Shown piece by piece: positions 32,640-46,000 of a DNA stretch of 64,000 nucleotides (position 1 is the stretch's first letter; each line of letters opens with the position of its first letter). Where the stretch lies: contig OZ020269.1 in NCBI GenBank assembly GCA_963971225.1, positions 87,529,783 through 87,593,782 on the forward strand, read 5' to 3'. Origin of the DNA: Melieria omissa (lineage: Eukaryota > Arthropoda > Insecta > Diptera > Ulidiidae). The position numbers and the translations under genes are program-made. The notes under the pieces are model-generated. The model was not told the origin of the DNA and made no database searches. It was given only the letters and a program-made list of their open reading frames with translations.

Positions 32640-33345
32640 AAAAAAATGAAAAAAAAAATTTTTTAATTTTTAAAATATATATAAAAAATTTTGATTTTTT
32701 TTTAATAATAAACAAATCTCAAAATATCAAATTTATTTTTTTCTATATAAAAACTACACATTTCTAAATTAACAACCAAACTTCCAAATAACATATTTTA
32801 TATTTATATTTCTTATGAAAAATTATAAATAAACAAACATATTAATTTAAATAAAATAAAATTTAAATAATAATTAAAAAATATATATAAAAAAATTTAT
32901 TTTTTTGTCAATTAATAAACAAACCTCAAAATAATTAATGTAATTAAAAAAAATTTGAATTTAATTAAAACAAAACAAATACCAAAAATTATTGATTTTT
33001 TTTTTATTAATAAACAAACCTCAAAATAATTAATTTAATTTTTTATATAAAAAAATACACCTTTCGAAATTAACAAAAAAACTTGTAAATAATTAATATA
33101 TTTTATATTTCAATTTCTTATAAAAGTTAAAAATTTTGAAAACAAAAAAATTAAAACAAAACAAATATCAAAAATTATTGATATTTTTTTTATTAATAAA
33201 CAAACCTCAAAATAATTAATTTAATTTTTTATATAAAAAAAATTACACCTTTCTAAATTAACAACAAAACTTTCAAATACTTAATATATTTTATATTTCA
33301 ATTTCTTATAAAAGTTAAAAATTTTGAAAAAAAAAAACATTAATT
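32640..33345. repeat. Very AT-rich segment with 185-bp tandem repeats
   Basis: The block AAAACAAAACAAATA-CAAAAATTATTGAT, TTATTAATAAACAAACCTCA, ATTTAATTTTTTATATAAAA and TATTTCAATTTCTTATAAAA occurs twice about 185 bp apart (about 32967 and 33151), with a more diverged copy before. It is low-complexity, and no gene is present. Confidence 0.8.
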
Positions 33346-33399
33346 TAAATGCAAATTTCTTAAACACTACTTGTATGTGGAAAAAAAACAAAAGCCTGG

Positions 33400-33780
33400 C
33401 AACACTGATACTGTGCGTATGCGAACGACGTGCAGTGGAATGCGAGCGCAGCGAAAATTGCGACTTATTAAAATACTTTACTGCCGTCAGCCAGTGTTGG
33501 CGCTGTGCTCGCTTTTGATTCAATCAGTGCCGCTGATATTTTCGCATTTGTTTTTTTTGCCAACAAAAATTCCGTTGGCATTTCGACTTGTCGTCGACGC
33601 CATGTCAAGCCATGTAGTGACGACCAATCTACCCTCTGGCGCTGCAGTTTTACCCAGTCAACGATTTCTTCTTTTTTCGAGTTCGCTTAAAAGAAAAACA
33701 TATAAACGCAGTCGAGCGAATGAGGAGTGACAGTTAAGTTGGAGAGCGCCGGTGGTGCGTTCGTATTCAACTGTCTCCAC
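33400..33780 (+). other. GC-richer island with 103-codon ORF and TATA/initiator pair
   Basis: An ATG at 33419 opens a 103-residue frame to 33730, with a hydrophobic stretch (ALCSLLIQSVPLIFSHLFFL). Two other frames are open over the same bases, so coding status is weak. Near its end, TATAAACG at 33701 lies 31 bp before an ACAGTT (A at 33732) that resembles a fly initiator, a correct core-promoter spacing for transcription to the right. The two readings compete; neither is proven. Confidence 0.25.
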
Positions 33781-34925
33781 AGGCAACGGAAATGTGGTGG
33801 AAAAAGTGTATTGGGGGGAGACAGTTGGGAGCATGGGAGGAACTTATTATGTTTGAAGTATATAAATTTGTGCTGCATAATAAAAACTACTCATTTTGGA
33901 AACGAAAAATTTAATATCACCTTAAATTGTTTGCAGACATTTTATTTATAAAATAAATAGCAAAAAAGAGGCAACAGGAATTTTCATAAAATCAGGCAAC
34001 CAACTGAAGCGTTTAAAGTGAATTATTTGCGGTTTAATATTATTGAATGACTTGTAAAAATAGTTATTACAAATTGAATTAAAAATTTAAGGTTTGAGTT
34101 GAATCGGATCAAACATCTACGTGGCAACTTCAAACACTAAAACTATGTCCAACTTAAAATAGCCCAAAGCTCTGCTTATCTAAAGTTCAAATCACCGAAT
34201 GAACCGTACAGCATTTAATGCTAACAACAACAACTCAACACTTCATCGCTATCGATGGCATCATAAATCGTTGTCAAAACCACTAAATTGCATTTAAATA
34301 GATATTTGCGTGTTTAGATTGAAGCCCAAATTCAATGATTCATTGCCCACAAGTAAAATCAATCTCAATAAAATTTGTCCATGTTTCATGATTTTACCGC
34401 AAAGCAAAATTATACATAAAGTAAATTTCCAAATTTCCACATGTCAGGCCGCAAATTTAATCGAAATTGTGTCATCTTTGTTTTATGTGATTTTTGATCG
34501 TTTTTAATGTGCAGCATTTTATTACACTCGATTGCTCTCAACGGAAACATATCTAATATATCGAAGTAAATATGTATGGAGAAGTGTGTCTATGTGTCAT
34601 CTACGAATGGAACAATTTGCTTGTGTGTGTCATGTAGATATGTTTTCCATAGTTTCATTGTTAATGCTGTAGTTACATACATACTGTATGTATGTAGTTG
34701 TATATATATAAATGCATGGACATGAATAAGTAAATGCGTTCTTGGTTATGTTCGAATTTGTCAATGAAAATTACATTTTAATGGTAATGTCGACGTTTTG
34801 TTTATTTGTATGAGCTGTGATACACAAATATATATATTTTGAATTAAAATATATATGTATGTATCATAACCTCTACTTCAATATTTGCCACAGTTGAGTT
34901 TCATGGGTTGTAAATGCTTTCAAAT
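33781..34925. other. Unassigned AT-rich sequence
   Basis: Contains TATG-type short repeats at about 34679-34695 and 34845-34865. No gene was recognised. Confidence 0.45.
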
Positions 34926-35200
34926 TTAATTCATTACTTCGAGCTCCTTCGGAGAGGAGATGTTTTAATGGCTCGACGTCACTGTGGTAGACTGACGTCC
35001 AGCTTTCTGCTTTAATTCGTGTTGTATGAAAGACTAAAAGCATGAACGGAGATGATCTTAAAGTTTATTATTTGCGCAAACATCTGTTTTTCGTTTCAAA
35101 ATTTTTTGCAACTACTCACAAAAATCGAAAAGGGAGTTTAATTCGGTGTTGATTCGAACCCAGGCCTCCTGACTTGCACTATTACACCGTGCGACAAAAA
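34926..35200 (-). repeat. Possible tRNA-derived (SINE-like) sequence
   Basis: On the minus strand GGTTCGAATC (complement near 35152-35161) matches the pol III B box/T-loop core, preceded by AAGTCAGGAGGCCTG. No proper T stem, acceptor stem or clear A box was found, so it is not a functional tRNA. A decayed tRNA-like repeat is possible. Confidence 0.25.
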
Positions 35201-35801
35201 TTAAAAAAAATTGTCACACCTGAAAAAACCCATATGTGCGTGAAAGTAGAGATCAAACATAGTAATACTGCGTACTCAGTTTTTCATATCTACATACTTT
35301 ATCCTTTTAAAAGGACTTCGAAACTTTGAAGGGGATTAAAAATAAAACAAATAATATAAAAAATAAAAAATACTTAACCTCGTCAGAATATGGCAATATG
35401 TATATCAAATGAAAGGGGAAAGCCTCAAGAATTTAAATAAAATAGAGTTTTTTTTTCTATTTGTAAAAAAGAATGTGAAAAAGGTTCTTTGAAAATTGTA
35501 ATCCTTTATATCCTTGAAAATTTATATAGAATTTTCTTGAAAAGTAACTAATTTAAAACCCAAAATCTCCTTGATCACGTGTCAAAAATTCAAATTTATT
35601 TTCGCTTCATTGCTTTATCTTTTGTATCTTGTGAGCGAATCACTTTTTAGTGGTCAAAATTTTTTGTTAAACTTTCGTAAATTATACGTAAATCTTATTT
35701 GCACAAACTCATTATTGGGTTCCAAAGAAACTCAGGAAAAGGAAACGATGTGAAATTTACCGAATACAAAACTTAAAATACAATACTTAATAAACCTATT
35801 T
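35201..35801. other. Unassigned AT-rich sequence
   Basis: No gene or repeat was recognised. Confidence 0.5.
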
Positions 35802-37045
35802 TACGAGAGTTGCCTTTTATATTTTTTTAAAAAGGATGAGTGCATTTTCATCCTTAGTTATCATCAAACATGGTTTTATTGCTTTTCAAAGTATTCTCCT
35901 TGAAGATTTATATACTTCTGCAAGCGCTCAAACCAATTGTCGAAGCACTTTTTCCACTCTGATAGAGATATCTCCAAAACATGGTTTTTAAATACTTCAG
36001 CAGCATTTTCTGGCTATCAAATCGATAATTTTTTTTTAATGTGCGGGAATAAAAAGAAGTCAGAGTTGTATGGCGGATGACCCATTAAATCGATGCTTTG
36101 GTTGATCAAATTCGCGGTTGTTCGAGCCAATGTGGTAGAACGTGCATTGTTCTGGTGAAGAATGTTTTGCGTCCGCGGTTGGTTTTCCGTATTTCTTTGA
36201 CCATATCTGTCCAACAAATTGTTGTGTACCACTTAAAATTGACAGTTCTATGTTGCTCTAACGGCAAAGTAGCCATATGACCAGTTTTGCCGAAGAAACA
36301 GGCGACCATTTGCTTCGATGTGCTGCGTGCTCGAACAACTTTTATTGGATTTGGCTCCTCTTGGAAGACCCACACGGTCGATTGCTGTTTTGTTACGCAT
36401 ATATCCATGATTCGTCACCTGTCACGATCTTATAAACGTCTTTTGAAGTACCGCCATGGAATTTTTCCATAATTTCATTGCACCAATCGACACGAGCCTT
36501 TTTTTGAGCGATTGCCAAGTTTTGCGGGATCCAACGGGAACAAATCTTTCTGACAGCTAAATGTTCATGCAATATCGAATTCACGGCCGTGAAACTAATG
36601 CCCAAGGATGCCTCTATCTCACGGTATGTCGCATGACCATCTTTCATTATCAGTTCATGCACAGCATCGATGGTTTCTGGCACAATGACCGATTTCGGAC
36701 GACCTTCACGAAATTCGTCCTGGAGCGAACGGCGACTACACTTGGATTCGTTAAACCAGTTATAAATTGTCTTGAGGGTTGGTGCTTCATCACCAAAGGC
36801 GGAATGAAGGCGATCAAATCGCTGTTGTTGAGATAATTCACTTCGGAAATCGTAAAAAATTATTGCTCAAAAATGTTCACGAGATGAATTTTTCAAGTCA
36901 GTGTAATCAACACAAATAGCGTTTGAGCATCAAAATGTTTCAAGCACGTTTATGGTAAAAAATTACAAACTTTTTGATGGCAATTTTAGATTTTTCGAAA
37001 ACTTAGGCCATTCCTATTGAAAAAATATAAATGGCAGCCTACGTA
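35802..37045 (-). mobile_element. Near full-length defective mariner (1244 bp)
   Basis: The left end TACGAGAGTTGCC-TTTATATTTTTT and right end (reverse complement) TACGTAGGCTGCC-TTTATATTTTT are inverted repeats of about 27 bp with several mismatches. The length is normal for mariner. The minus strand carries a decayed transposase covering most of the protein, described in the next entry. Confidence 0.92.
35877..36845 (-). pseudogene. Mariner transposase pseudogene
   Basis: In order on the minus strand: an N-terminal helix-turn-helix region (FGDEAPTLKTIYNWFNESK, about 36790), a second helical domain (DGHATYREIEASLGIS, about 36630), the first catalytic Asp in VTGDESWIYA (about 36400), then a frameshift into VRARSTSKQMVACFFGKTGH. 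The usual HDNAR motif is changed to HQNNAR (about 36155), losing the second catalytic Asp. The segment before SDFFLFP is shortened, though its Asp remains (about 36050). The C-terminal EWKKCFDNWFERLQKY then EYFEKQ ends at a TAA near 35877. With frameshifts and a lost catalytic residue it cannot be active. Confidence 0.92.
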
Positions 37046-37429
37046 CTTCAGTTCACATTATTAATTTTTGTTAAACATGAACTTATTGTGAAGATCACAA
37101 TATATAAACATTTTGCACAAAATTCAAAGAAAGGACTTGAAGTAATTTTATGAGCAATTTTTTTTAAGCAATTTATTTATTATTTCTTTTAAATAAGAGC
37201 ATCGATGAAAAAAATTAAAAATCAAAAAATTCTAAATTTTATTTTATTCCTAAAACTGAAAGCGATTGCACAGTAAATTCTTTCAAATTGGTTAAAAAAG
37301 CTCTTTCAATGAGTTAAATTTATTTACACAAAATATTGCACAATACTTGAAATTGCTGCCTCAAGAAAAAAATATATATGTATAGTATACATTATGTAGA
37401 AAAGGAAAAGAACACATTTGGTATAAGAA
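37046..37429. other. AT-rich spacer
   Basis: Nothing was recognised in this stretch. Confidence 0.5.
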
Positions 37430-38465
37430 GCTTTCAAATGAGATGCAATGCACGTTGACTGCAGCCAGCGGGCAACACACACACACACACGCGCAACAAT
37501 GCGAACAGTCGCAGCTGACAACTGGCATTCGCATCACGTGCATGCGCCAATAATATGTGTGCTTGTGGGTGTGTGTCTGTGTATGTGTGTGTGTGTTAGT
37601 TTGTCCCAATCGACAGCGTTCTCGTTGCGCCATTGTTGACGCATTGTATCTGCAATTGCAATCGATGTGGCCGGAAAATGGAAAATGTGCAGAAAGTGTT
37701 TTCTTTAAAGTAATTTGTATTGCATTAAAGTGCAACTAAGGGAAAGTTGCGCTTTCAATAAGTCAGAGGAAAACGTTTTACATTCGATTTATTGGACGGC
37801 AGCTCGACGTTGACTTCTTTCGCAGTTCACTTATTCAGTCAACTGCTGCATGTACAATAACCAAATTTATTAAAGCTGGCAACAACAATTGCAACGTATC
37901 GATCCAACGTTTTCGTTTATTATTTGATGTTATTTTTTATTGTGTAGGAAAACTTTGCCGAAAACACCTTTGCGTGCGGCAACTTAGGATCCATTAATGG
38001 CAGCCTGTGCCTGCGCCACGGAGTTTGGCCAGCAAAGTCGAAATGCTGGCCACAATAAATGCGGCTGCAAAAGAAATAAAAATAGCAACGAAATCGAGGA
38101 CATACGCACCGGCAGACGCACGACCGGCTTCAACTTAATATGCGCGACACGCTTTAGCCAAGTTTTTCGTCTCTTTATTGCAACTACTTAGGATCGTTTA
38201 AGCAACCAAAGGACACACACAGCTGCGTGGCGAAGCGCAAAAGCGGAGCGTCCTGCTTTGGCTTTGACACAACAAAGGCAGCGGACCGTCGCATTTGGTT
38301 GCTCATCACTCGCCACTTGACGCCGCAACATTACAAGTGTGTTTATTATGTGAAAACTGAACAGTTGACACTGTTGGCTCGACATGTGTTGGACACAAAA
38401 CAGGTCAAACAATGCTAAATATTTTTGAGCCAAGTAGATAAATGACTGGTCCACTTGAGACATGT
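37430..38465. other. GC-richer single-copy island with CA/TG tracts
   Basis: CA tract at about 37473-37489 and TG tract at about 37556-37597. An ATG at 37997 opens a 64-codon Cys-containing frame to 38191 (MAACACATEFGQQSRNAG and onward), with no recognised family. Another open stretch (38227-38418) lacks an ATG. Composition and uniqueness make it a candidate regulatory or untranslated region; coding status is weak. Confidence 0.3.
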
Positions 38466-38580
38466 AAACAAAGATATGGTTGTCAAGTTTGCAATTTACT
38501 TCTTTTGGGAATTAAAAACATTTGACAAAAATGTACAGAGACTGCAAAGCATTTTTGTTCCTATGGCTTTTGAATAAGTA

Positions 38581-38653
38581 AGGTAAATGTTATTGTGGCT
38601 GCCTTTGTAAGAGAACCACTCGGAGACCTATTGTATGGTCCATTGTGAACCAC
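38581..38653 (+). repeat. Short dispersed repeat, copy 3
   Basis: TTATTGTGGCTGCCTTTGTA through CCATTGTGAACCAC. Same unit as copies 1, 2 and 4. Confidence 0.85.
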
Positions 38654-39049
38654 ATAATTCAAATATTAAAAAAAAAAATATTATGTAAATCAAGGAAATT
38701 AGTCAAATATTTACTTGGAATGTCATTTAAGTTATCTTTAGTTTTAAAAAGCTTAGAGTTCAAGTTGAGAGTTCAGGTCGTTAAAGATATTTCTTTACAA
38801 TTTCAATATAAAAATATTAGAGCAAAATATTTTTTCTATTAAAAGGAAATATTAAACGTACGGAATCAGCAAAAAACAAAATTCAAATTTTCAAAATTAC
38901 CAGAGAGTAATAAACCTTACTATCCTCTTAAAAATTTGAAAGCGTTTTGACTGACGGAAACCAACCTGTGGATGTAAGACAATCGCTACTACTTTTACTT
39001 AACTTTAACTTAGATTATTTTCGACACGAGGTAAGTGAACATAATATGT
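38654..39049. other. Unassigned AT-rich sequence
   Basis: Nothing was recognised in this stretch. Confidence 0.5.
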
Positions 39050-40430
39050 CAACCTAGACCTGTGCACCAAGAATTTTGCTCCATACTTGAACTTTGAAAC
39101 ACGTCCTTCCATACTGTACAGAAAAAAATTTACATTGGTGCAGTTCAAAGGAAATGCGCAAGAAAGTAGTTACCATCTTAACTGATGGATCCAATATGAA
39201 TGAATCCAAAAACCAATAGGCTTTCAAAATTGTTCCATACTTAGATTTGTAAACGCGCTCTTCCACTCAAAGGCCAACAAAAAAACGGATATCTTCGAAG
39301 CTCTTCGAAGGGAATGCGATGGACCTCACCGATGGAAGTTGAGCCCTTTTTTTAAAACCCTTTCGATCCAAAAACCATTTATGTTTCTTACCTTGTTCCA
39401 TATTCACTCAAGACAAAAAGAGGGCATTGCTGCTTTTCGAAGGGAATGCGCCAAGATGCGGCTACCATCTTTACCGATTGATACAAGATGTAAATTAACC
39501 CTTTTTTAAAGCATTCAGACCCAAAAATCATTTATTTAGGCATCCGACCTTGTTTCGTACTTATATTTTGAAACGCGCTCTTCCACTCAATAACTAGTAA
39601 ACAAAAGAACATTAGATCTTTTTGGAGCTCTTCGAAGGAAATATGCAAAGAAACGGTGTCCATCTTCACCGATAGAACTGGAGCCCTTTTTTGAAAACCC
39701 TTCCGATCCAAAAGCCATTTAGGTTTCTTACCTTGTTCGGTGCTGTTCGAAAGGAATAGGCGAGAAGGTGGCTATCATCTTACCGGTTGATTCAATATGT
39801 AAATGAACCCTTTTTTTAAAACACTTCACGCCCAAAAATCCTGTATTTAGGCGTCCTACCTTGTTTCATACTCAGATTTTGAAATGCGCTTTTCCATTCA
39901 ATAGCCAACAAAGGAACATTACAGTCAGAGACAGTTTCCATCTTCACCGATGGATACAAGATAAATGTAGGCATGGAAACTGAACCCTTTTTCAAAACCC
40001 CTTCAGATTCAAAACCCCATTTAGGTTTTTTACCTTGTTCCATACTCAATCTACAGAAAAAAGAAGGCTGGTGAATTGGGCATTGGTGCTGTCCGAAGTC
40101 AATGCGCGAGGAAGCGGCTATGCCTATGGGTATAAGATGAATGTAGGCACGAAAGCAGGGCCCTTTTGAAAACACTTCAGATCCAAAATCCATTTAGGTT
40201 TTCATACTTAGATTTTGAAACGCGCTCTTCCAAAAAGAAACACCAGATTTCTTCGGAGTTTCCGTTTCCAGTTTGACCGTTGAATCCAAGGTGGATGTAG
40301 GCACGGGGGCTGAACTCTTTTCAAAACTTTTCAAATCCAGAAACAATTTAACCTTTAAACCATTTTGAACCCTTGTACAATTTTTCAGACCTTTCAGTAA
40401 CCTACGCCATGTGAAAGACAACTGAACCAG
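39050..40430. repeat. Degenerate tandem array, period about 320 bp
   Basis: AACGCGCTCTTCCACTCAA or a close variant occurs at about 39251, 39573, 39888 and 40216. Between these, CCTTGTTCCATACT, TTCGAAGGGAATGCG and CACCGATGGATCC-like modules recur, partly at half-period. Open frames on the minus strand repeat the same peptide and are by-products. Confidence 0.85.
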
Positions 40431-40439
40431 TACCACAAA

Positions 40440-41230
40440 TTGGTTTACTAACTCACTTGCATCCCAACTTTGGTGGACAGTCAGGTTGCTCTAAAGTGCC
40501 TCAATCAGTAGTTGTTATACCGGAGATGCGCGACAACTCCTTACGAGTACTTGTGATTATAGGGAGATGTTTCCTTACTTTTGATAGTAGGGAAATTTCG
40601 CGCGTCATACAGCACCATGACGTCACCCTTTGTCTGGTTCTCGAACACTCTGATTTTTGTTTATTTTTTGATAAGAGCCAAGACGCAAGAGATGACCCTT
40701 TTAATGGTTTAATGGCGTTGGTTCTGGAGACAAAGTTTTATGTGCAAAAGTTATGGACTCTTGTCCTGAACCCATGAAATTCATAAATGTTGGGAAAAAT
40801 CTCTGCAGGGTCGCCATTTCATAATCGCGCAGTTCGGACCTGAGACGAGCTCTTCTTGTAATGCGTGGTGAACTCATGTTGGCAGAAATGACTACGCAGG
40901 CAAATCGACCAAAAATGGATGGAATGGAATGATAAATGAAAAAGGATTCATCCTTTGGTATCTGCCTGGCACATTAAAATTGAGCAGAGCATACAGAAAC
41001 ATTGAATCTTCCTGCAATAATAGAATCGAATGTGATTCATGTCGACCATGTGGCCAAGATTATTGATGACGAAGGCAAGATATGTTGTCACTGGCTCATA
41101 CCTCGATCCCCCTGCTCGTTGGAATCATCACAGGACCCTGTATTATATCGTTATTGCTGGTGAAATGGAACCTTCTACCCAGTGATGTCAAGAGAAGTTG
41201 ATTTGATAAAAAAGAAACAAAGACGATTGC
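40440..41230 (-). other. Unrecognised segment with small ORFs
   Basis: On the minus strand an ATG at 40877 opens a 58-codon frame to 40701 (MSSPRITRRARLRSELRDYE and onward), basic at its start and protein-like. The plus strand over 40457-40777 is open for 106 codons in another frame. Neither has a recognised domain. It may be a decayed transposon or a small gene. Confidence 0.2.
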
Positions 41231-41234
41231 TTAC

Positions 41235-41455
41235 TTCTTCTTCTTCTTGTTCTTCTTCTTCTTGTTCTTCTTCTTCTTCTTCTTCTTCTTCTTCTTCTTC
41301 TTCTTCTTCTTCTTCTTCTTCTTCTTCTTCTTCTTCATCATCTTCTTCTTCTTCTTTCTCTTCTTCTTCTTCTTTTTCTTCTTCTTCTTCTTTTTCTTCT
41401 TCTTCTTCTTTTTCTTTTTTTCTTCTTCTTCTTCATCTTCTTCTCCTTCTTCATC
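41235..41455. repeat. (TTC)n microsatellite
   Basis: About 220 bp of TTC/CTT with scattered G, A and T variants. The poly-Ser, poly-Phe and poly-Lys frames are artefacts. Confidence 0.97.
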
Positions 41456-43089
41456 CACCGCCCAATTCTACAGGAACGTCGCTACCGCTTTTTGGGGTCC
41501 AGGTTCCTGATTCGGCTAAGCGAAGCAGCAGAAACTGTCCTATCAAATCTGCAAAACTTTACTAAGAAATCGAATTGGTTAATTGACTGATGTTGGGTTC
41601 AAAGGCTTAAGGGACTTGCAATGGGCTTTTTCAAGCTCCAGGTGAAAGTATGGTTGGCACTAAACACAGCCTTCGCAACTCACTTTAATCTAGAAACACC
41701 CTCGAGCTTAATTTCTCTTGAATTACGATTTTTTTCTTTAATTTTTTACTATTTTTTTTTTTTCTAAAAGCACTTGATTTTTTATGAATTAAGATTTGTT
41801 TTCTTTATTTTTTTGTGTTTTTTTTATCTAAAAGCACTAGAAGCACATAAGAATGCTTGTTTTTCTTGGTGTTTATATATTTTAATTTTATATTTTTTAA
41901 TAAAAAAAAATGTATACATTTTCACCAATAAGGCTAAACAGTTTATTGACATTTTTAATGTTTTTACAATTTAAATTTGTTCAAATTTAACAATTGTCTA
42001 CATAGTTTTTTTATTGTTTACATCGTTGTCACCATTATCTACATAGCACTGCATGAACTACGATTCATAGAACTCTAGTTTACCTCAAAATCCTCAAAAC
42101 GCTCTAAATATTGTTAAATTTTTTCATTTTCTACACAAAACTCTACGCGATTTTTAGCGTCGCACTTTGACACATGCACGTACAACAACAATAAACAGTG
42201 ACCAACAACAGGCCACAGCGCGCCAAAGCAGAAAAAAACACGAGTAGAAATGCGTGAGACGACTCTGTGCTCCCCAGCCGCCGATGTCAGACTACACGTG
42301 TTCAAGTCTGCGTGTGAGTGCGACAAAACATTGGCCATGCCATAATTTGCCTTTGGTCACATTAATTGCTTCATTTGCTGGTCATTCCATGTAAATGACA
42401 CAAAAAAATACACACAACAAGACATTTGAAAACAATTCATGGTGCCAGAAGTGTGTGCGATATAAACATAACCTTAAATAACTTCAATGGTTTCGGAAAA
42501 ATACAAAAACATTTCGCACTGCACACAATTTACATTTATTTAAATACTTTCGTAAAATATTTAAAATGCAATGTTGCTGGCAAGTAAAATTTTATTTTCA
42601 TTGGCGCAGAAAACATTGAATTCTTTGCAAAAATAAAATTGCATTTAAAAAAATAACTCTGCTCAAATCCCGCACATTTGAACAATTTGGTTAAATGTTT
42701 CCAGTCCGTACTGGCGTTTAAATATTCATTTGTTTATTTATTTCGATGCAAACAACATTTTTTCAACGATGAAAGCTTCGAGTTTTCGGTACGCAAAAAA
42801 AAATTTTGAAAATGTTGCTACAGTTACGTGCAAAACATTGTAATAAAATATGAACATATTTGCTCAGTACAAAATAGTTCTCCAAATATTTTGGCTAAGC
42901 AACAAACAGACAGTGGACTAGTGGAAAAATAGCGCTTAGAGGGAAAATAAACATAGTTCAATCAATTTATTCGGTAACCTGTGAGAAAAATTTTATATTT
43001 TCTATGTCAGCCACGCCCCACTTTGAGAATTTAACACACCTTCTCAAATCTACCAAAGAATAAATAAAACCGCTTAAATATTCTAAGAT
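41456..43089. other. Mostly AT-rich sequence with a small GC-richer patch
   Basis: 41700-42110 is T-rich; 42110-42360 is a small GC-richer patch with a 74-codon minus frame lacking similarity. The rest is AT-rich. No gene or element ends were recognised. Confidence 0.4.
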
Positions 43090-46000
43090 GTGTAGAAACG
43101 TTTTATTGTCTTTGACGCTATCAACAAAAAGTACTCATTTTAGTGACGGGAAGTATCGTTAGTTTTGAGAACCGAGTATAGCAATATAGAAACTTTTTTT
43201 ACCGGGTACTTTTCAAAAGAAATAAGAAGAATTTGTCAACCGGTTTCGTTCTCGTTTAGCATTTGGAAAGGAACTTTGGTTACTAAACTAATAACGATTC
43301 AGTGCACAGTACTTTTGGATACTGAGTACAAATATTTAAAAACTTCGTACTCTTCGTTACTGAAAACAAGTATCGATTCGTGTACTGAACTATGATTTGA
43401 ATACTGATTTTGGTACTGAAAAAACTGAGTTGACTGAAAACATATAAGTTAACGCTGAGTGTTTTTATACTGGTTACTGGGATTAATACTTTATGCGACT
43501 GAGTACAAGTATCGATACTAAGTACTATTTCACTAATGAAAGTAACGAAACTGATAATGCTAAGTAGTTATTGATATTGAGTAAAAGTATCGTTATTGAT
43601 TTTAATACTGAGTACTTTTCGACACCGAATGCATGTACCTATACCGAGTACTTTTCGATAACGAGTACCAGAATAAATAGTAAATCGTAATAAATTCGAG
43701 TAAAACTGATCAGCACTATTTGCTTACAAAGCTATTTGCTCTTTACTTCTCCAAACTAAGAACAAGAATTGATCCCAATCTGAGTACTTTTCAATAACGA
43801 GTACAAGATTCAATACTAAGAGATTTTCATTTCTGAAATCAAGTATGACTGATCAACATTATTTGTTACCAAAGCTATTTGCTATTTACTTCTTTATACT
43901 AAGAACAAGAATTAATCCTAATCCTTTTCGATAACGTAAACAAGAATCAGTAGTGAGTAATTTTCTATTCTGAAACAAGTATGACTAATGAGTACTATTT
44001 GCTACCAAGGACTTCTCAAGACTGAGGACAAAAATCGATCCCGATCCGAGTACTTTTCGATAATGAATACAAGAATCAATACTGATTGATTTCCTATTCT
44101 GAAAGCAAGTACAGATACTGAATACTATTTGCTACCACAGACTTATCTGACTGATTTTTAATGTTGAGTACTTTACAATACCGAATACAGATACTGATAT
44201 CGAGAACTTTTAAATAATGAAAACAAGTATCAATACTGAGTACTTTTTAAGTCTGAGAACAAGTACCGACAGTGCGTTCTTTTCAATATTGAGTGAAGAT
44301 TTCGATACGTATTTTGAATGCTGATTGCCTTGAGAAACTGAGTAAGGATAGTCGGAAACAAGTAAAGATAGTCGGTTCTTTTCTTTACTGAGTACCTATA
44401 CCGAGACCGTTTCAAAACTTACTTATACAAGTATTGATAATGGTTTCTGATGCTGAATACTTTTCGATATTGAACACAAGTAACTATTTCAGCTTTTTAC
44501 AACTCCAAATACTTTTCGGTACCGAGTACTTTTTGATACTTAATAAGCAGCGATGAAGAGTAATCTTAGATACTGAACACAAATACCTATAACGAGTAAT
44601 TTTAGATACTGAATACAAATATTGGCAATGATTTTTAAGTACTTTTGGTACTGAACACAAGTGACCATTTCCAGTGCTTTTCAACTCCGTGTACTTTTTG
44701 GTATAGAATAATTTGTGTCCCTAAATAAAGCAGCAATATTGTGTAAGTTTCGATACTGAATGCAAGTAACGGTACCGATGCTTTTCGATACTAATACAAA
44801 TATCGGTAATTATTTGATGCGCAGTATTTTTTATATTGAACACAAATAACTGTTTTTAGTACTTCTTAGCTCCATTTCGGTGCCGAGTATTTCTTAGCTC
44901 CGAGTACTTTTCGTTACCGAGAACTTCTTAGCTCCTAGTACTTTTCAGTGTCGAGTACTTCTTAGCTATATACTTTTTGATACTGAGTATTGTTTTATAC
45001 TCAACATATGCAACGATACTGAGTGCATTTAGATACTGAATACAAATGTCGTTTCTGTGTCCTAGTGAGTACTTTAATAATGAGTACATTTTAAATTTCG
45101 AGTACAAATATCTATCGATATTGAGTGTTTTTTAATTGAGTATTTTTATTGTTACTGAGTAACGCTTATTAAATTGTCAGTCGGTTTTCCTATGCTGATT
45201 ACTTTTTATACTAATTACTTTTTAATTCTGAGTACAGTTTCATACTACGTTATTACATTTCGATAACGAATACTTTCAACTATTGGAACAAATTAGTACC
45301 TTGTAATTTTGTTTTTAATGCTTTAATACTTTAAAAAACTGAGTACAACAATCGATCAATTTAAGATACTTTTAAGTACAAAGAATAAATATCGAAACCG
45401 AATAATATTTGGAACGAGGTCCCTTTTAAAAGTAGTTTTTCATACCGAACACATTTTATAACGAGTACTATTCGATATTGAAAATTTTTTTTTATATTAA
45501 TACTGAGTAAAACCATCGATACTGAATGCTTTTAAGCACTGAATTCAAGTATAAATCCCAATTGCTAGTTGATTCTGATAACTTTTTAATATTGAGTACA
45601 CAAATCAATCGATATTGAGTGTTTTTAATAATCTCGAAACGAAAGTATCAATACAGAGTGATTTGAGACACTGAGTGCTTTTGAATACAAAGTATTTTTT
45701 CGTATTGGGTACTTTTTTATACCTTTTACTTTACTTTTTATACTTTTCAAAACTGATGACTTTTTGAAAAATTTGAAAAACCTTTTGAGTTAAAGTTCAA
45801 TACTGAGTAAAAACATCGATTCTAAATGCTTTTTAATACTCAATGCAAGTGTAAATGCCAATTTCTATTTGATTCTAATTACATTTTAATACCGAATAGT
45901 GTTCGAAACTGACGACTTTTTGAAAAAATTTAAAAAATCTTTGAGTTAAAACTTAGTACTGAGTATAAACAACGATGCTGAATGCTTTTAATACTGAATG

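Noticed and set aside
33391..33405. CTGGCAACACTG as another hAT element end
   Set aside because: There is no adjoining element sequence or 8-bp duplication, and the motif is common in this window.
39816..40436. Minus-strand frames of 125 and 80 codons
   Set aside because: They repeat the same peptide at the array period and lie wholly in the ~320-bp tandem array.
41182..41565. Poly-Ser, poly-Phe and poly-Lys open frames
   Set aside because: They arise entirely from the (TTC)n microsatellite.
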